A DNA stretch of 64,000 nucleotides from Linum tenue (GCA_946122785.1 CAMGYJ010000007.1:36419587-36483586), one strand, 5' to 3'; shown: positions 1 through 11,987, counted from the stretch's first letter. Translations and numbers: made by a program. Notes: generated from the letters alone by a model not told the origin.

Positions 1-1
1 T

Positions 2-925
2 GGAGACGTGAGTGATTTCCTAAAGCTTCGTTTGTTTGGCAACTCGTTGACTGGTCCCGCATTCGCGTGGTACGTCAACTTGCCATCCAATTCGGTTCAA
101 ACTTGGAACAAATGTTACATGCTCAGTTCTACCGTTCTGAGCCAGAGGTAACAATGACAGACTTGGCACGAATGCGCCAACAGCAAGGAGAAACGGTGGA
201 ACACTTTTTAACCAATTTTAAGAACGCAAGGAATCGCTGTTTTGTAAATTTGACAGAATGCGAATTTGTTAAACTTGCTCAAAGTGGTTTAAATTTTGAA
301 CTACGTAAAAAATTTCAAGACAGAAAATTTTCATATCTGTTCCAATTGATGTCCCGTGCTGTTAGGTATGAGTCCCTTCTCCATGAAGAAGAGCATAGGA
401 GAAGTGGCTCTCATGGACAATAATTTTCTAATTTTGAAAACTTTGGTGTGAATCATGTCGACAGTGATGTTGACGAGGTTGAAGTTGATTTGGCTGAGAT
501 TGTGCAGGGGAAGACATAAGTGTGTGCTTCTCTAGCCAAGCCGGACAGGGAACCACAAGGTGGAAAGCCTAATCGTGCTCTAATTCAACCTAGAAAATAT
601 TCCTTTGATGTTACAAAATCAGATTTGATTTTCAACCAGCTTTACAAAGATGGTCAAATTAAATTGACTGGAGGGCATACTATCCCGCCAGCTGAAAAAT
701 TAAAAGAAACGATACTGTAAGTGGTACAACAGTGCATCTCATTCAACTAACATGTGTGTGGTGTTTCGAAACATGGTGCAGGATGCCATTGAAAAAGGTC
801 GGTTGAAGTTATCAGAGCCGAGAAATGAGGCCATGATTGTTGACATGGACCCGTTTGCCAATGTTGTTGGCATCAATATGGCCAACGTCGTAGGGGCAAT
901 GTTTTCGAAGCTCCTTTGAACCATG
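2..925 (+). pseudogene. Degenerate Ty3/gypsy-type gag
   Basis: Three consecutive reading-frame segments belong to one retrotransposon capsid gene. The first reads through a tryptophan-rich stretch (GPAFAWYVNLP) and shifts frame near base 107. It then continues to a stop at 421-423 with the ERxxxETVEHFLTNFKN-like segment typical of the Retrotrans_gag family. The second (520-720) contains YSFDVTKSDLIFNQL followed by QIKLTGGHTIPP, a conserved block of plant gypsy gags. After another shift near 716 the frame carries CKWYNSASHSTNMC, a degenerate zinc-knuckle-like motif, followed by FRNMVQDAIEKGRLK. The protein would have packaged element RNA into virus-like particles. It cannot be functional here because of at least two frameshifts and a stop. 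The start lies outside the window. Assignment to gag is firm from the order of motifs; the exact lineage is not. Confidence 0.8.
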
Positions 926-1056
926 GAGACTTTGGTCCTCCAAAAATTAGGAGTATGGAAGGGGGACCATGCAACGTCATAATTTCAAGCCCAAAGGTGT
1001 TGAGTAAGGCGTGTTCCCGTGGTCCGAGATTGTGAGACCATCCATGTCCGTATTAG

Positions 1057-1563
1057 ATGGTCCACCAAATTCTGAAGTACAAGTCGATAATGAGTAATCC
1101 ACCTCAAGAGAAGGTGCTGGAGGCCGAAATCACGGCCTTGCAAAAGAAGTTGGCTATTTATGAATGTGAACAGAGGCTTAATTTTAGGAAGCCTATGTTA
1201 ATGGCCGACTGTGTTCCCGATGCTGAGTGGGCGGTCAACAATGATGGTTCGAGTCACGAGGTGGAAGAAGGATTTAGTGTTGCTTGCGACATTGTGATAG
1301 AAATCAACCTTGGCGCGAATGAGGATCCACATCTAGCCTTAATCGGCGCCAACTTGCAGAATGCTGACATGTACAAGTTAATTGAATTTATGAAAGAAGT
1401 AGAAGTTTTTATATGTGATTATCCCGAAAAGTTGCATGTGCCTGTCATAGTCATGTTGTTTAGACAATTTATAGATTTTATCTTAGATTGTCGAATAAGT
1501 GAAGGTTTGAGCTACTTAGACACTAACGGCGTTGCACCAACAAGATCACGACCGTTGGAGTAA
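1057..1563 (+). pseudogene. Degenerate gypsy pol segment upstream of reverse transcriptase
   Basis: An open frame of 168 codons contains a block reading EINLGANEDPHLALIGANL and later LIEFMKEVEVFICDYPEKL. These correspond to the conserved spacer between protease and reverse transcriptase in plant gypsy polyproteins, where an EINIG-type strand precedes a segment ending in a W-Y/DY-x-E-M motif. The usual GLDP that follows is replaced and the rest of the frame is not recognisable, so reverse transcriptase itself is missing. It lies downstream of the gag fragments in the same orientation and is probably the same old element. Identification is by pattern only and moderately sure. Confidence 0.5.
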
Positions 1564-2066
1564 AGTTCGGACTCGTCGTGCTATGTGGTTTTTCTTTAAG
1601 CCAAAGTTGTCATATGGCCAAATGAGTTAACCATAATGACACAGGAGATTAAGTTTTTACTTCATTATATTATTCTTTTTTTTAATTATGTACTTGATAT
1701 TCGAAGAAGAAGGAATGTAAGGCTAGAGTTTTGGCCTGATCAACTCGGCAAGGCAATGCCGCCTTCTTTTGTCTCTTCTTTGCAACATTGTTATATTGAT
1801 AATGTTGGTATTGTTCTCAAGCCAATTCTGATTGAGAGTAGGAACTGGCAAGGCTAAACATCCTCGTTTTGGCCTCAATCACGTCGCTAAGCGACGAAAC
1901 AATGTTGTTTTATTTTTCTCCTTTTACTTGCCTGCGTTATCTCTCAAAAGTTTTGAGACTTTTTGATTGGTGAAGAAAAGCATCACGAAAAAAAAATACT
2001 TTTTACCAAAACAACACCGTTAAGGGGAAAACGGAGCTGTTAGTGGAGGAAAACATAAATGGTTAA
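1564..2066. other. Flank of old element, no gene seen
   Basis: No convincing coding frame. It is probably the 3' part of the old gypsy element that was split by element A. The last six bases (GGTTAA, 2061-2066) are the left copy of A's target-site duplication. Confidence 0.4.
2061..2066. repeat. Target-site duplication of A, left copy
   Basis: GGTTAA directly abuts the 5' LTR and recurs at 9177-9182 directly after the 3' LTR. Six bases match; gypsy elements usually duplicate five, so one base may be chance or boundary ambiguity. Confidence 0.8.
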
Positions 2067-2753
2067 TGATGACTTGATATATACACATGTTTTTACCCAC
2101 CATTCCTGTACCGTTTGAGTCTTATCTCTCGCGTTTTAGGCCGATTTCACGCTAGGTTGTTCTTGTTTGTGATATTTCAGGTCCTAGTACGTGAAAGAAG
2201 GTTTGGGCACGAGTTCGGGGTCGATTGGACAAAGTTGGGGCGTTTTACGAAAAGCTGGAAATTCCACACGGGCAGACCTAAATTCCACACGGCCGTGTGA
2301 CTTGGCTGTGTGGAATTCCATGACGCGGGCAAGCCACACTGGCCGTGTATGGGACCCCTTGTGGCCGTGTGGAAAGTCCAGGGAGCTCACACGGCCAGAC
2401 TGGAAATCCACACGGCCGTGTGGTTTTGGCCGTGTAGCATAACTGAAGCCACTTAAGTGAAACGCGGCGTTTTGCACTTCCACACGGGCAGCTGGGATTT
2501 CACACGGTCGTGTGGCCTGGCCGTGTGATCGGGCAGAACCAGGTTTTAACCCAATTTCGGATCTTTTGAAGGGGGAATCGAGTTTTTGAGCAAGAAACAG
2601 AGCCCTAGAGAGAGAAAGTGCGAAGAACACATCCTAGAAGTGATTTTGGAGCTGGGTTTCATCAATCGAGCCTGGAGATCATCATAGGAGTGAAGATCAT
2701 CATCCTAGAGAAAATTTTCCTCATCTTTATGAGTATGACTACTCTGATTTCTG

Positions 2754-2786
<33 letters not shown>

Positions 2787-3484
2787 ATGGAGTAGAACTT
2801 TCTCTCACTTGGGTATGAAGAACCCTAGTTCCATGTGTTAGGGATCTTGATTGTAATGACTTAGGATTGTTACACTGATTGGTTTTAATCGATTGATGCA
2901 TGATTCATTGAGTAAATTGAAGTCTGATCATCTTTTCTTGATTTCTACTGCAACCTGAGATAGATAGAATCTGATTAGGTTGTTAGAGCTTCATCAATCG
3001 GTAGTGGTAGATTGATTATACGAGAGTTAATCAATTTACTGCTTTGTACTGGAATCCAATTCCAGTAGAGGAGTTCTGCGTTTATAGCCTCAGCTTTCTA
3101 TCCCGGTGAAGACTAGTCGTCTGTCGGGTAGTTGGACTGAGAGGGCTTGGTCAGCTTAAGAGATTCTTAGCTACTGTCGGATCTTCCGCAGTTTAATCAA
3201 CAGTTAATCAACCTAGGGTAATTACAACCTCGACCTAACTAAGGAGCTAGGGGTACTCATTCCCGAGTGACTCTTCCCTTGCTAAAGAACTTTGAACCAT
3301 TTCCTGCTTTCTTACTGCTTTTAGTTAAAATCACAATCACTCGACTTAGTTTGCTAGATAATAGATATTCACGGAGCAGGCAGTAGATCTAGACCCCGGG
3401 TTGACAAATATAGCTTGCCTGTTACTGGATTTCCGGACTGCGATTACACTTGGTCGCAGTTTGGTGTTGCGTTTTAGCGTGTCA
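2067..3484 (+). repeat. Element A 5' LTR
   Basis: About 1418 bp, from TGATGACTTG to TAGCGTGTCA, with a direct copy at 7766-9176. It contains a cluster of palindromic ACACGGCCGTGT motifs (about 2262-2530) and a CT microsatellite at about 2760-2787 that is much shorter in the partner LTR. It also holds blocks shared with the LTRs of B, D and E, such as TAGATAGAATCTGATTAGGTT-like and GCTTAAGAGATTC-like sequence. Short open frames inside it are not conserved in the related LTRs and are not called. Confidence 0.9.
2760..2787. repeat. (CT)n microsatellite
   Basis: About 14 CT units in the 5' LTR of A, against about 5-6 in the 3' LTR (near 8461-8471). Since LTRs are identical at insertion, the length difference arose by slippage afterwards. 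Confidence 0.9.
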
Positions 3485-3490
3485 TGTTTT

Positions 3491-3508
3491 TGGCGCCGTT
3501 GCCGGGGA
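3491..3508 (+). promoter_or_regulatory. Primer-binding site, tRNA-Asp type (A)
   Basis: TGGCGCCGTTGCCGGGGA is complementary to the 3' end of plant tRNA-Asp(GTC), including the CCA tail. It lies six bases after the LTR end and would prime minus-strand DNA synthesis. Confidence 0.9.
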
Positions 3509-3627
3509 CCTCTAGGTTATTGGGGAAACATGAAAGTTTGTTACTCTAGCTTTTTCTTTACTGCATTTTCTCTCTTCCACCTGTGTGCCTTCACGAGTTG
3601 CTTTTGCTGATTGTGTGCAGGTAGTGC

Positions 3628-5994
3628 ATGACCCGTAGCCAGTCGGGAGATTTACTACCATTAGACCAAGTGCTTGAACGAACCTGTAGGAACTTCAAGA
3701 GGGCTCTAAAGGCACGACTGGCTGCGGAGGAAGTTCTAGCACAGCTGCAAATCGCCGAGGAGGAAGAGATGGGTGACCCACAGTACCATGATGTGATCCT
3801 TCCCGAAGAGCAAACCATGGGCTATTACTGGATCGCCCGCGCAGCAGACATGAGGTCTCCCATCCAACACCCTCAAGTTGCTGCCAAAAACTTCGAGGTG
3901 AGTACCTCTGTCATCACCATGCTACGCGGCTTAGTGGTATTCCGTGGCAAGGAGGGTGAGTGCCCCCGATCACACTTGAGGCAGTTCCACGAGCTCATAG
4001 ATGGGATCAAGATAAATGGGGTCCCAGCCGATGCCATCCAGCTGAGGTATTTCCCATTTACTATGGAGGGGCAAGCCAAGGAGTGGCTGGGCACTAGGCC
4101 TCCCGGATCGATCACCACGTTCGCCAACCTGGCGGACAAGTTCCTCACCCGCTATCATCCTCCGTAAAAAACGGCGGACTTGCAGAAGCATATCACCCAC
4201 TTTGCCCAGGACGAAGATGAGACCATCCGGGACGCATGGGAGAGATACACCAGTCTCTTCCTGAGGTGTCCCAATCATGGTTTCAATGATTCTTTCAAGG
4301 TGGGCACCTTCTACCACGCCCTCTTCCCAGAAGACAAGCAGCTGATTGATTCGGTTTGTGGCGGGAACATGCTGACCAAGACGCCGCCGCAGTTGAATCA
4401 GCTCTTTGAGGAGATGGCAGAGAAAGGGTATGATTGGGGCACTGCTAGGAGGTCGAGGCGAGCACCAAGCCGAGGTGTACATGCTGTGGGCACCCACTCT
4501 TCTGATTTGGTGCAGGTTGTGTCTAAACTGGTCTCAACCATCGATCAAAATGGGATGGTTCCGGGGACAGGGCAGCAGCCGGCAATGCGTTGCCAGTGGT
4601 GCGAGAGCGCCCATCATACTGTAGAGGACTGCCAGACCATGCGCGAGTCCAGTACACCCCAGGAGCAGGTGAACTTCATCAACAATGTCCGGCGCAACGA
4701 CCCATACAATAACACTTACAATGATGGATGGCCCCAGCATCCAAATTTCTCCTGGAGTGGCAACAGCAATCCGAAGCCACCTGGCTTCCAAGATCATGCA
4801 GCTAGTTTTCCGAACCAGAGGCAGCCATACCAGCCTCGCCCAGGCCAGATGCAGCATCAGCGATCACTTTATCAGCCTAGACAGGGGCAGGCTTTTCAAC
4901 AGCCCCCACAGCAGCAGTACTAGCAACCTAGTGCACCTCCATCAGTCCCAGCACCGGGCGATCCCGTATCAGAACTGAGGGATCTAGTGACTACCTTGGC
5001 GAGCACTAGTACCCAAAAGTTCAATAAATTGGAGCAATTCATGGAAGTGGCTGCAGGCAAATTCATGGAGATTGAAGCTGGCCAGAGAAACCAGCAGGCA
5101 CTCTTGCAGGATATGGACACCAAGATCGGGCACCTGGCAGATGCCCTTGCTTCCAAACCAGCTGGCACACTTCCTGGCCAACCCCTGCCGAATCCCAGAA
5201 ATCATAAGGAGGGGTTGCACGCCATTATGCTGAGAAGTGGGACTGTGACTGCGGATGCACCGCAGAAGAGTGCCAAGAAGGTGACCCAGATCACCCCAGA
5301 GCCGGAAGAAGACCTGGTGATGGAAAAGGAGCTAGAGGCTCAAGCTCCAAAGCCACAACCAGTACTGGCTGAATATAAGCCTAAGCTCCCTTTTCCCACC
5401 AGGAATTACAAAGATAGGCTAGAGGCAGAGTTCGAAAAATTCTCATCCATGCTTAGGAAGCTGCATATTCAAGTGCTCTTCATGGAGGCACTAACTCTGA
5501 TGCCTAGGTACGCGAAGTTCCTGAAGGAGCTTCTCTCGAAGAAGCGAAGGCTGAGCGAGCTGGCCACTGTGGAGCTCAGCAAGGAGTGCTCGGCCATTAT
5601 GCAGAACAAGCTTCCGCAGAAACAGAAGGACCCAGGTAGTTTTACTATCCCGTGCTCTATAGGTAAATTGCATGTAGAGAGGTCCTTGGCAGATCTAGGT
5701 GCTAGTATTAATGTGATACCATATAAATTGTTAAAGAAACTAGGCCTAGGTGAAACCAGTGCAACTAGGATGAGTATTCAACTAGCTGACCGATCTATAG
5801 TTCATCCTAGGGGCATAGTGGAAGACCTTCTGGTTAAGGTTGACAGATTTTTTTATCCTGTGGATTTTGTTGTCTTGGACATCAAGGAAGACACAAAAGT
5901 GCCCCTTATACTGGGAAGGCCTTTCCTGGCCACCACCAAGGCTCTCATAGATGTACATGATGGGACCTTAGTCTTAAGGGATGGGGAGGAGTGA
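3628..5994 (+). pseudogene. Element A gag-protease frame with two stops
   Basis: One reading frame runs from an ATG shortly after an acceptor-like TGTGCAG to a TGA, about 789 codons, broken by in-frame TAA (4165-4167) and TAG (4921-4923). The capsid part includes FPFTMEGQAKEWLG and LTRYHPP. A CCHC zinc knuckle follows (CQWCESAHHTVEDC, pattern CX2CX4HX4C), then YNNTYNDGW and HPNFSW, a hallmark of Athila-type gags. After a Q/P-rich linker and a coiled segment come LRSGT, ECSAIMQNKLP and DPGSFTIPC. These lead into an aspartic protease with catalytic DLGA and flap-side ILGRPFL motifs intact. Gag would form particles and the protease would process the polyprotein. The two stops make it a pseudogene unless read through. 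The absence of further frameshifts suggests it decayed recently. Confidence 0.88.
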
Positions 5995-6423
5995 ATAACA
6001 TTTTCCATTGCTAATACTCTCCCTGCTTCATCGCCTTTGCATGCTTTTTCTCACCAGGAGCACGAGTCTGTTGTGTATCCTTCTGTGATTCCCATTTTGC
6101 AGGAGCCCCCTCCCATACCTTCGCCGCCACTCCCGTCCACTCCGTCACCAAAGGAAAAGATCAAGGAGGAGTGGCGGCCGAAACTGCAGGTAGCTAAGCC
6201 TGTTGAAAAGGAAGAAGGAGACCACTATGAGTTGGTCCCAGCTCCTAAGCCTCAACCTCCTTGGCCATCCGAGTATTCACTTTCTTGCATCCTGCCGAAT
6301 GGCCAGGTCGAGTTGAAGAGTGCTGGTGGTCACACCCGTCGTGTGCGTGGCCACCATATGAAGTTGTACCTCAAGAGCGATGTGGATCAGCTCTTGGAGG
6401 CACCTGTTCCTTCACCTCTCTGA
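5995..6423 (+). pseudogene. Integrase C-terminal tail joined to protease region
   Basis: After the protease stop the same frame stays open to a TGA at 6421-6423. A proline-rich stretch (PPPIPSPPLPSTPSP) is followed by a basic segment ending SAGGHTRRVRGHHMKLYL. This resembles the end of plant gypsy integrases, where a strand such as FKVNGQRLKPY closes the domain. Everything normally lying between protease and this tail, about 1000 codons covering reverse transcriptase, RNase H and integrase core, is missing. The simplest reading is an internal deletion during replication. The tail assignment is inferred from position and general similarity. Confidence 0.55.
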
Positions 6424-7765
6424 GTATCCACTCTACTGGCGTCCAGCTAAAATACGATAAAGAAGCGCTTGTGAGGAGGCAACCCCACCAAGGTTTGTTT
6501 TTCTTTCGGTTGTTTTTCGATTTGTCCACTTGGAACTATGGTTTCTATCACCCAGTGTGTTTTGATGACTCTAGCCCTGCTGGCTGGTCCCATTTCCAAT
6601 CCCCCGACAGTCCGTATTCCCGGTAACATCATTTCCCCTTATTTTTCTCTCTGCTCCCTGGGCAATGTCGTGCTTAAGTGTGTGTGGGGGGGGGTGTTTA
6701 TCTATTTTTTACTGCTAGATGAGTTTGTGTGCTTGGAGCCTAGCCCACTGTCCAATTTGATGAATTGAGGGCTCCAAGTACTGTTCCCTGCAAAATCCTG
6801 CTCAGTATGCTTTGAATTGACAGTCTTTATGGTGATAGGCAACCTAGGGAGGTAGTTGTAGCACTATGGAGGATGTTGCAGTATAAGATTTTCCCTATCT
6901 GTCTCTCTGCTGTGCCGGTTAATTTTGTGAACTAGTGGATTTAGGATCGTTGATTCATGTGGTATTGATGAATCATCTTATGTTGTGTTGTGGACTCGTG
7001 TATCGAAAAAGGGTGCTCAAGTGTGAAATGAAAAAGCAGTTGGTCCTCCATGTCAAAAATTTGAAATTCTAAGACATGGGGTAAGCCCAACGTGTGTGGA
7101 CCCGTGCATTGCACAAAATCGGGTTTTGGAAGAGATTTTAGTGATCCTTGGTGCGGTAGGCCTACAAGGGGAAGCTAAGTTGTCTCTAGTACAAGTAAAA
7201 TTTCCACCCGTTGAACGGTTTGCCTACTTGAGGATGTGTTTTTAAAGGCACGGATAGAGCTTCCGATCCCCCTTAATTTCATTGACCCTCCACACGAAGT
7301 GAGGAATAGGAGTTAAAAGAAGTACTCTGGCGAGTGATAGATGTACAGAAATTGCTCTTGCTCACCTAATAAGGGCACACCGTGCATACAAACTACAGTT
7401 GGAACCCCAGCAAAGGAAAGAAAAAAAGAAACAAATAGTAAGAAGAAAGGGTTCCAACAAGTGAAATGAAATGAAAGAGCACCCGATACAATGAGTCATG
7501 GGTTATTGAGTTGTGTGAGTCTCCTTATCCATGAATTGACTGTCTTAGTTCCACTGCTTCTCATGATCCTGGCTTGAGTCTAGTACTCGCATTGAGAGAG
7601 ATAGGGGGCGTCTTAGAAGACTAGTTGACCTCGTAAGTTGCTAAATGATCTAGAAAATCCTCTGCCGACGATCGGGGTTGCATATTGCTATAGAGGTCTG
7701 GAGAGTTGTATTGGTTTGAGTCAGGTTTGCTTGGGGACAAGCAAACGGTTAAGTGTGGGGGAATT
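6424..7765 (+). other. Element A 3' non-coding internal region with hairpins and polypurine tract
   Basis: There is no long conserved frame. It opens with GAAGCGCTTGTGAGGAGGCAACCC-like sequence (near 6462-6486) found at the same relative place in B and D. It also contains a run of about ten G (near 6686-6695), a hairpin with stem GTTGGAACCC/GGGTTCCAAC (7398-7458) and a hairpin with stem GTTTGCTTG/CAAGCAAAC and loop GGGA (7725-7746). It ends with the polypurine tract AAGTGTGGGGGAAT just before the 3' LTR. An env-like frame is not seen. Confidence 0.75.
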
Positions 7766-9176
7766 TGATGACTTGATATATACACATGTTTTTACCCACC
7801 ATTCCTGTACCGTTTGAGTCTCATCTCTCGTGTTTTAGGCCGATTTCACGCTAGGTTGTTCTTGTTTGTGATATTTCAGGTCCTAGTATGCGAAAGAAGG
7901 TTTGGGCATGATTTCAGGATCGATTGGACGAAGTTCGGGCATTTGACGAAAAGCTGGAAATTCCACACGGGCAGACCTAAATTCCACACGGCCGTGTGAC
8001 TTGGCCGTGTGGAATTCCATGACGCGGGCAAGCCACACTGGCCATGTATGGGACCCCTTGTGGCCGTGCGGACAGTCCAGGGAGCTCACACGGCCAAACT
8101 GCAAATCCACACGGCCTTGTGGTTTTGGCCGTGTAGCGTACCTGAAGCCACTTAAGTTAAACGCGGCGTTTTGCACTTCCACACGGGCAGCTGGGGATTT
8201 CACAAGGCCGTGTGGCATGGCAGTGTGATTGGGCATTACTGGGTTTTAACCCAATTTTGGGTCTTTCGAAGGGGGAATTGAGTTTTTGAGCAAGAAATAT
8301 AGCCCTAGAGAGAGAAAGTGCGAAGAACACATCCTAGAAGTGATTTTGGAGCTGGGTTTCATCAATCGAGCCTGGAGATCATCATAGGAGTGAAGATCAT
8401 CATCCTAGAGCAAATTTTCCTCATCTTTATGAGTATGACTACTCTGATTTCAGGTTTCCTCTCTCTCTCTCTATGGAGTAGAACTTTCTCTCACTTGGGT
8501 ATGAACTATGAAGAACCCTAGTTCCATGTGTTAGGGATCTTGATTGTAATGACTTGGGATTGTTACACTGATTGGTTTTAATCGATTGATGCATGATTCA
8601 TTGAGTCAATTGAAGTCTGATCATCTTTTCTTGATTTCTACTGCAACCTGAGATAGATAGAATCTGATTAGGTTGCTAGAGCTTCATCAGTCGGTAGTGG
8701 TAAATTGATTATACGAGAGTTAATCGATTTACTGCTTTGTAATGGAATCCAATTCCATTAGAGGAGTTCTGCATTCATAGCCTCGGCTTTCTATCCCGGT
8801 GAAGACTAGTCGTCTGCCGGGTAGTTGGACCGAGAGGGCTTGGTCTGCTTAAGAGATTCCAAGCTACTGTCGGATCTTCCGCAGTTTAATCAATAGTTAA
8901 TCAACCCAGGGTAATTACAACCTCGACCTTACTAAGGAGCTAGGGGGACTCATTCCCGAGTGACTCTTCCCTTGCTAAAGAACTTTGAACCATTTCCTGC
9001 TTTCTTACTGCTTTTAGTTAAAATCACAATCACTCGACTTACTTTGCTAGATAATAGATATTCACGGAGTAGGCAGTAGATCTAGACCCCGGGTTAACAA
9101 ATAGAGCTGGCCTATTAAAGCATTTCCGGACTGCGATTACACTTGGTCGCAGTTTGGTGTCGCATTTTAGCGTGTA
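7766..9176 (+). repeat. Element A 3' LTR
   Basis: Direct copy of the 5' LTR, beginning at TGATGACTTG and ending GCGTGTA, where one base of the terminal TCA seems lost. It has several percent visible divergence from its partner and a shorter CT run. It ends at the right copy of the target duplication (9177-9182). Confidence 0.88.
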
Positions 9177-10487
9177 GGTTAACTAAAAGGGACTAAGGAA
9201 AAAATAATCGTTGTTTTTGTGCCGCGATACGGTTCCGTGGTGGTGTTGGACGACAGTGGAGAGTTTGTCTCCATGAAACGATGTTGTTTGGACTAAAAGG
9301 AAAGAAGTTAAATGGGGTGAATTTGGCCTAAACAACAGTGTTGAGATGTTGTGATGTAGAGCGTCGGCCGAAAACAACGTCGTTAGGCTTTTAGCACATA
9401 AATGCTGGTGAGAAAAATCACAAATTAGCACGTGCCATGTTTGTTTTTCTTGCTACAAAGAAGTATAGAAAAAACAAGTTTTCTAGGCAAGGTAATGGTA
9501 CGATGGTGTGGCAAGGAGGAGTGTTTTCGTTTACATGAAAGGCCATGCAGGGCACAGGGTTGTTTTGGCCTGCTTCACAAGTTGTTTTGCGGCGAGGAAA
9601 ATTCTGGTGTTACAACTCAATCGATGCATCTTGACTTCTTGAACAACGATTAATAACACGGTTCACACCTCTCCGAACAATGTTCGAACAAGAGTGTTTA
9701 ATGATTTTGATGGATGATAAAACTTAGTTACGTTACTCCTACTTCTATGGAGGTTCAGTGAGAGCTTCAAAAACTAAAGGCTACGACTATGGCTACATTG
9801 CAGAGAAAAAGATAGAGTTTGACATGTGTTGTCAAATGTTTGGTTGTGGAACCCGTTTACAATCTTAGTTTCTCCTATTTATAGCCACTGGGTGTAACTT
9901 CCTTGGTAACTGCTAGCTAAACCTTTTGCTCGAAACTGCCTCGAGGCCCCTTGTCCCATCTTGGGGCTGGTGGTTATTTGATGGTCTCGATGCCAGGCGG
10001 GTTGATATTGATCCTCTTTGCCTTAACCTCCATGATGAAGTCTTGATCACATCCTCGATAGCCCTAACGACTCCACGCTCCTCATCTTGCTAGCCACCTT
10101 GATGAACCGTTTTGATAGCTAAGCCATATTACCCACCTAGACAGGATGAGAACTTGGCCCCTTTACCCCCCAAGTCTCCACCCTCCACACTTACTCTTAG
10201 AGAGACTGTTGTCGCACCAACTTGTCATTTTGGTATCAAGCACAATCTTTTCGGCTTGATACCCTTGCTACCAAGCCCATCTTAGTTTCTGCAATCTTAT
10301 CAAGTTGGTACCTTACACCCTGTTGGCTTGGTACCCCTTTAGGGGGCCACCAAGCCCATCTTGGGACTTAGTCTCCATATAGCCCCCCTAAGGGGCTCTA
10401 CATCATGTTCATGATGACTTGGTACCCTTAGCTCAGTATCATGGCCGATCCATCCACGACTTCTTGATACCTAGTTAGGTGGCTACC
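9177..10487. other. Flank of older elements, no gene seen
   Basis: It begins with the right target repeat of A, so its left part once joined 1564-2060. A 73-codon frame at 9432-9653 has no recognisable features. Near 9885 TATTTATAGCC gives a TATA-like site, and 10200-10480 holds repeated phrases such as CTTGGTACC and CACCAAGCCCATCTTGGG that suggest a decayed repeat. Nothing can be named. Confidence 0.4.
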
Positions 10488-11851
10488 TGATAACATCGGA
10501 TTTGCACATGTTTGCACCCTCGTTTCTTGATCATTTGGCTTGAGTTTCTGCTTTCTTGGACTATTTTACGCTAGGTTGTGTTCCTTTGTCACATTTCAGG
10601 TCCTAGTATGTAAATTGAAGCATAGGCGCAAGTTTCAAGTCAATCAGAGATCATTTGGCAATTCGGGACAAGAAACACGAGCATGACCTGAGGAAGTGAG
10701 GAATAATGGACTTCTTCCTCATATTATGGACAAATAATCATGGAATTTTGTCATGAAAAGAAAGAGGACGACACTACGAGCGTCTGGGATCAAACGACGA
10801 CTGATTCGGAGTCCGGACGAGGGAGAAACGAAGCATTAAACAGAGGGCATCCTGGAATTCCACACGGCCGTGTGGGTCGTGGCCGTGTGGAAATCACCGA
10901 GCCTTCACACGGGCAGCTGGGAAAGCCACACGGACGTGTGGCCTGGCCGCGTGATCGGGAATTTCTGTTTAAAACCCGATTTTCGGCAAAAGGATAGGGG
11001 AGAGCTGGGTTTTTTGGTTCCCAAACACCCAAGGGACGAACCCTAGAGAGAGAGAGAGCGACTTGGGAACATTCTTGGACCTATTTTGGAGGATTTCTTC
11101 GCCATTGGAGCTCGGGAATCAAGCTTGGAGGTGGAGATTGAAGATCTAGATCAGATTTCTGCAGTCTCTCTCTTCTCTATGGAGTAACTTCCCTTCACTT
11201 AGGTTTTGAGGAACCCTAGTTCCATGTGTTAGGATCTTTCTTGTATGAAGTTTTGGATGCTATATTGTGTGATTATAATCGATTGAGGCATGATTTGTTG
11301 AGTCAATTGAATTTTGATCAAATTCTCTTGATTTCTGCTTTAACCTATGATAGATAGAATCTGATTAGGTTAAGAGAGCTTCCTTGATTGATAGTAGTGA
11401 ATTGGTTGTGCTAGAGTCAATCAATTCACTGCTTTGTACTGGAATTCATTCCAGTAGTGGAGATCTGTGTGAATCGCCTTAGCAGTCTATCCCGGTGAAG
11501 GCTAGTCGCCTGCCGGGTATTCTGTCTAAGAGGGCTTGGTCAGCTTAAGAGATTCCAAGCTAATTTAGGATCTTTCGCAGTTTAATCATCAGTAGATCAA
11601 CCAAAGGTAATTGCAAATTGGACCTAATTGAGGAGCTAGGGGGAATCATACCTAAGTGAGTTCCCAACTTGTAATTAGTAGAGTAGTTTATAAATCAATC
11701 CTTAATCTAGTTTGCTAGATAATGAACTGAAGCTGAGTAATAGTAACTCTAGAGACTCGTGGATTCGATATTTATTACTTGTGCCACTATACTGCAGTCC
11801 CTTTCATTGGTTACACTTGGCCATTGTTTGGTGTTGTGTTTTAGCGTATCA
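10488..11851 (+). repeat. Element B 5' LTR
   Basis: 1364 bp, from TGATAACATCGG to TTAGCGTATCA. It matches 22353-23735 and, in part, 21113-21460 and the minus-strand fragment at 17731-18374. It carries CACACGGCCGTGTG palindromes near 10860-10960. The TCCATGTGTTAGGATC block is shared with other LTRs here. Confidence 0.88.
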
Positions 11852-11857
11852 AGTTTT

Positions 11858-11874
11858 TGGCGCCGTTGCCGGGG
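11858..11874 (+). promoter_or_regulatory. Primer-binding site, tRNA-Asp type (B)
   Basis: TGGCGCCGTTGCCGGGG matches the tRNA-Asp complement over 17 bases; the next base is C instead of A. It lies six bases after the LTR end. Confidence 0.88.
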
Positions 11875-11987
11875 CTTTCTAGATTATTAGGAAAGGCAGA
11901 AGTTTGTTACTTTAGCGTTTTTCTTTTGTTTTCCGCCCTTGCTTTTCACTTGGGTGTTTTTTGTTTTTGTTGGTGCAGATCTGAATC

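Larger units (their letters stand above)
2067..9176 (+). mobile_element. Element A: non-autonomous Athila-like LTR retrotransposon
   Basis: This is a complete LTR retrotransposon of about 7.1 kb. Two long terminal repeats begin with TGATGACTTG; the left ends in TGTCA and the right in TGTA. The repeats are bounded by GGTTAA on both sides (2061-2066 and 9177-9182), a target-site duplication. A primer site complementary to tRNA-Asp follows the left LTR, and a purine tract (AAGTGTGGGGGAAT) precedes the right one. Inside is a gag-protease frame and a short integrase-tail frame. Reverse transcriptase, RNase H and the integrase core are absent, so the element depended on a helper. The tRNA-Asp primer, the HPNFSW motif in gag and the protease sequence place it in or near the Athila lineage of Ty3/gypsy elements; that lineage call is from general knowledge of the family. 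Confidence 0.92.

Noticed and set aside
2618..2818. Short ORF MRRTHPRSDFGAGF in both LTRs of A
   Set aside because: The two LTRs are copies of each other, so sharing proves nothing. In the related D LTR the frame is not kept.
6424..7765. Env-like gene expected in some Athila elements
   Set aside because: No long frame and no signal peptide or membrane anchor in this interval.
9432..9653. 73-codon frame in the flank of A
   Set aside because: No motif, no homologous copy in the window, and composition like the surrounding decayed repeats.
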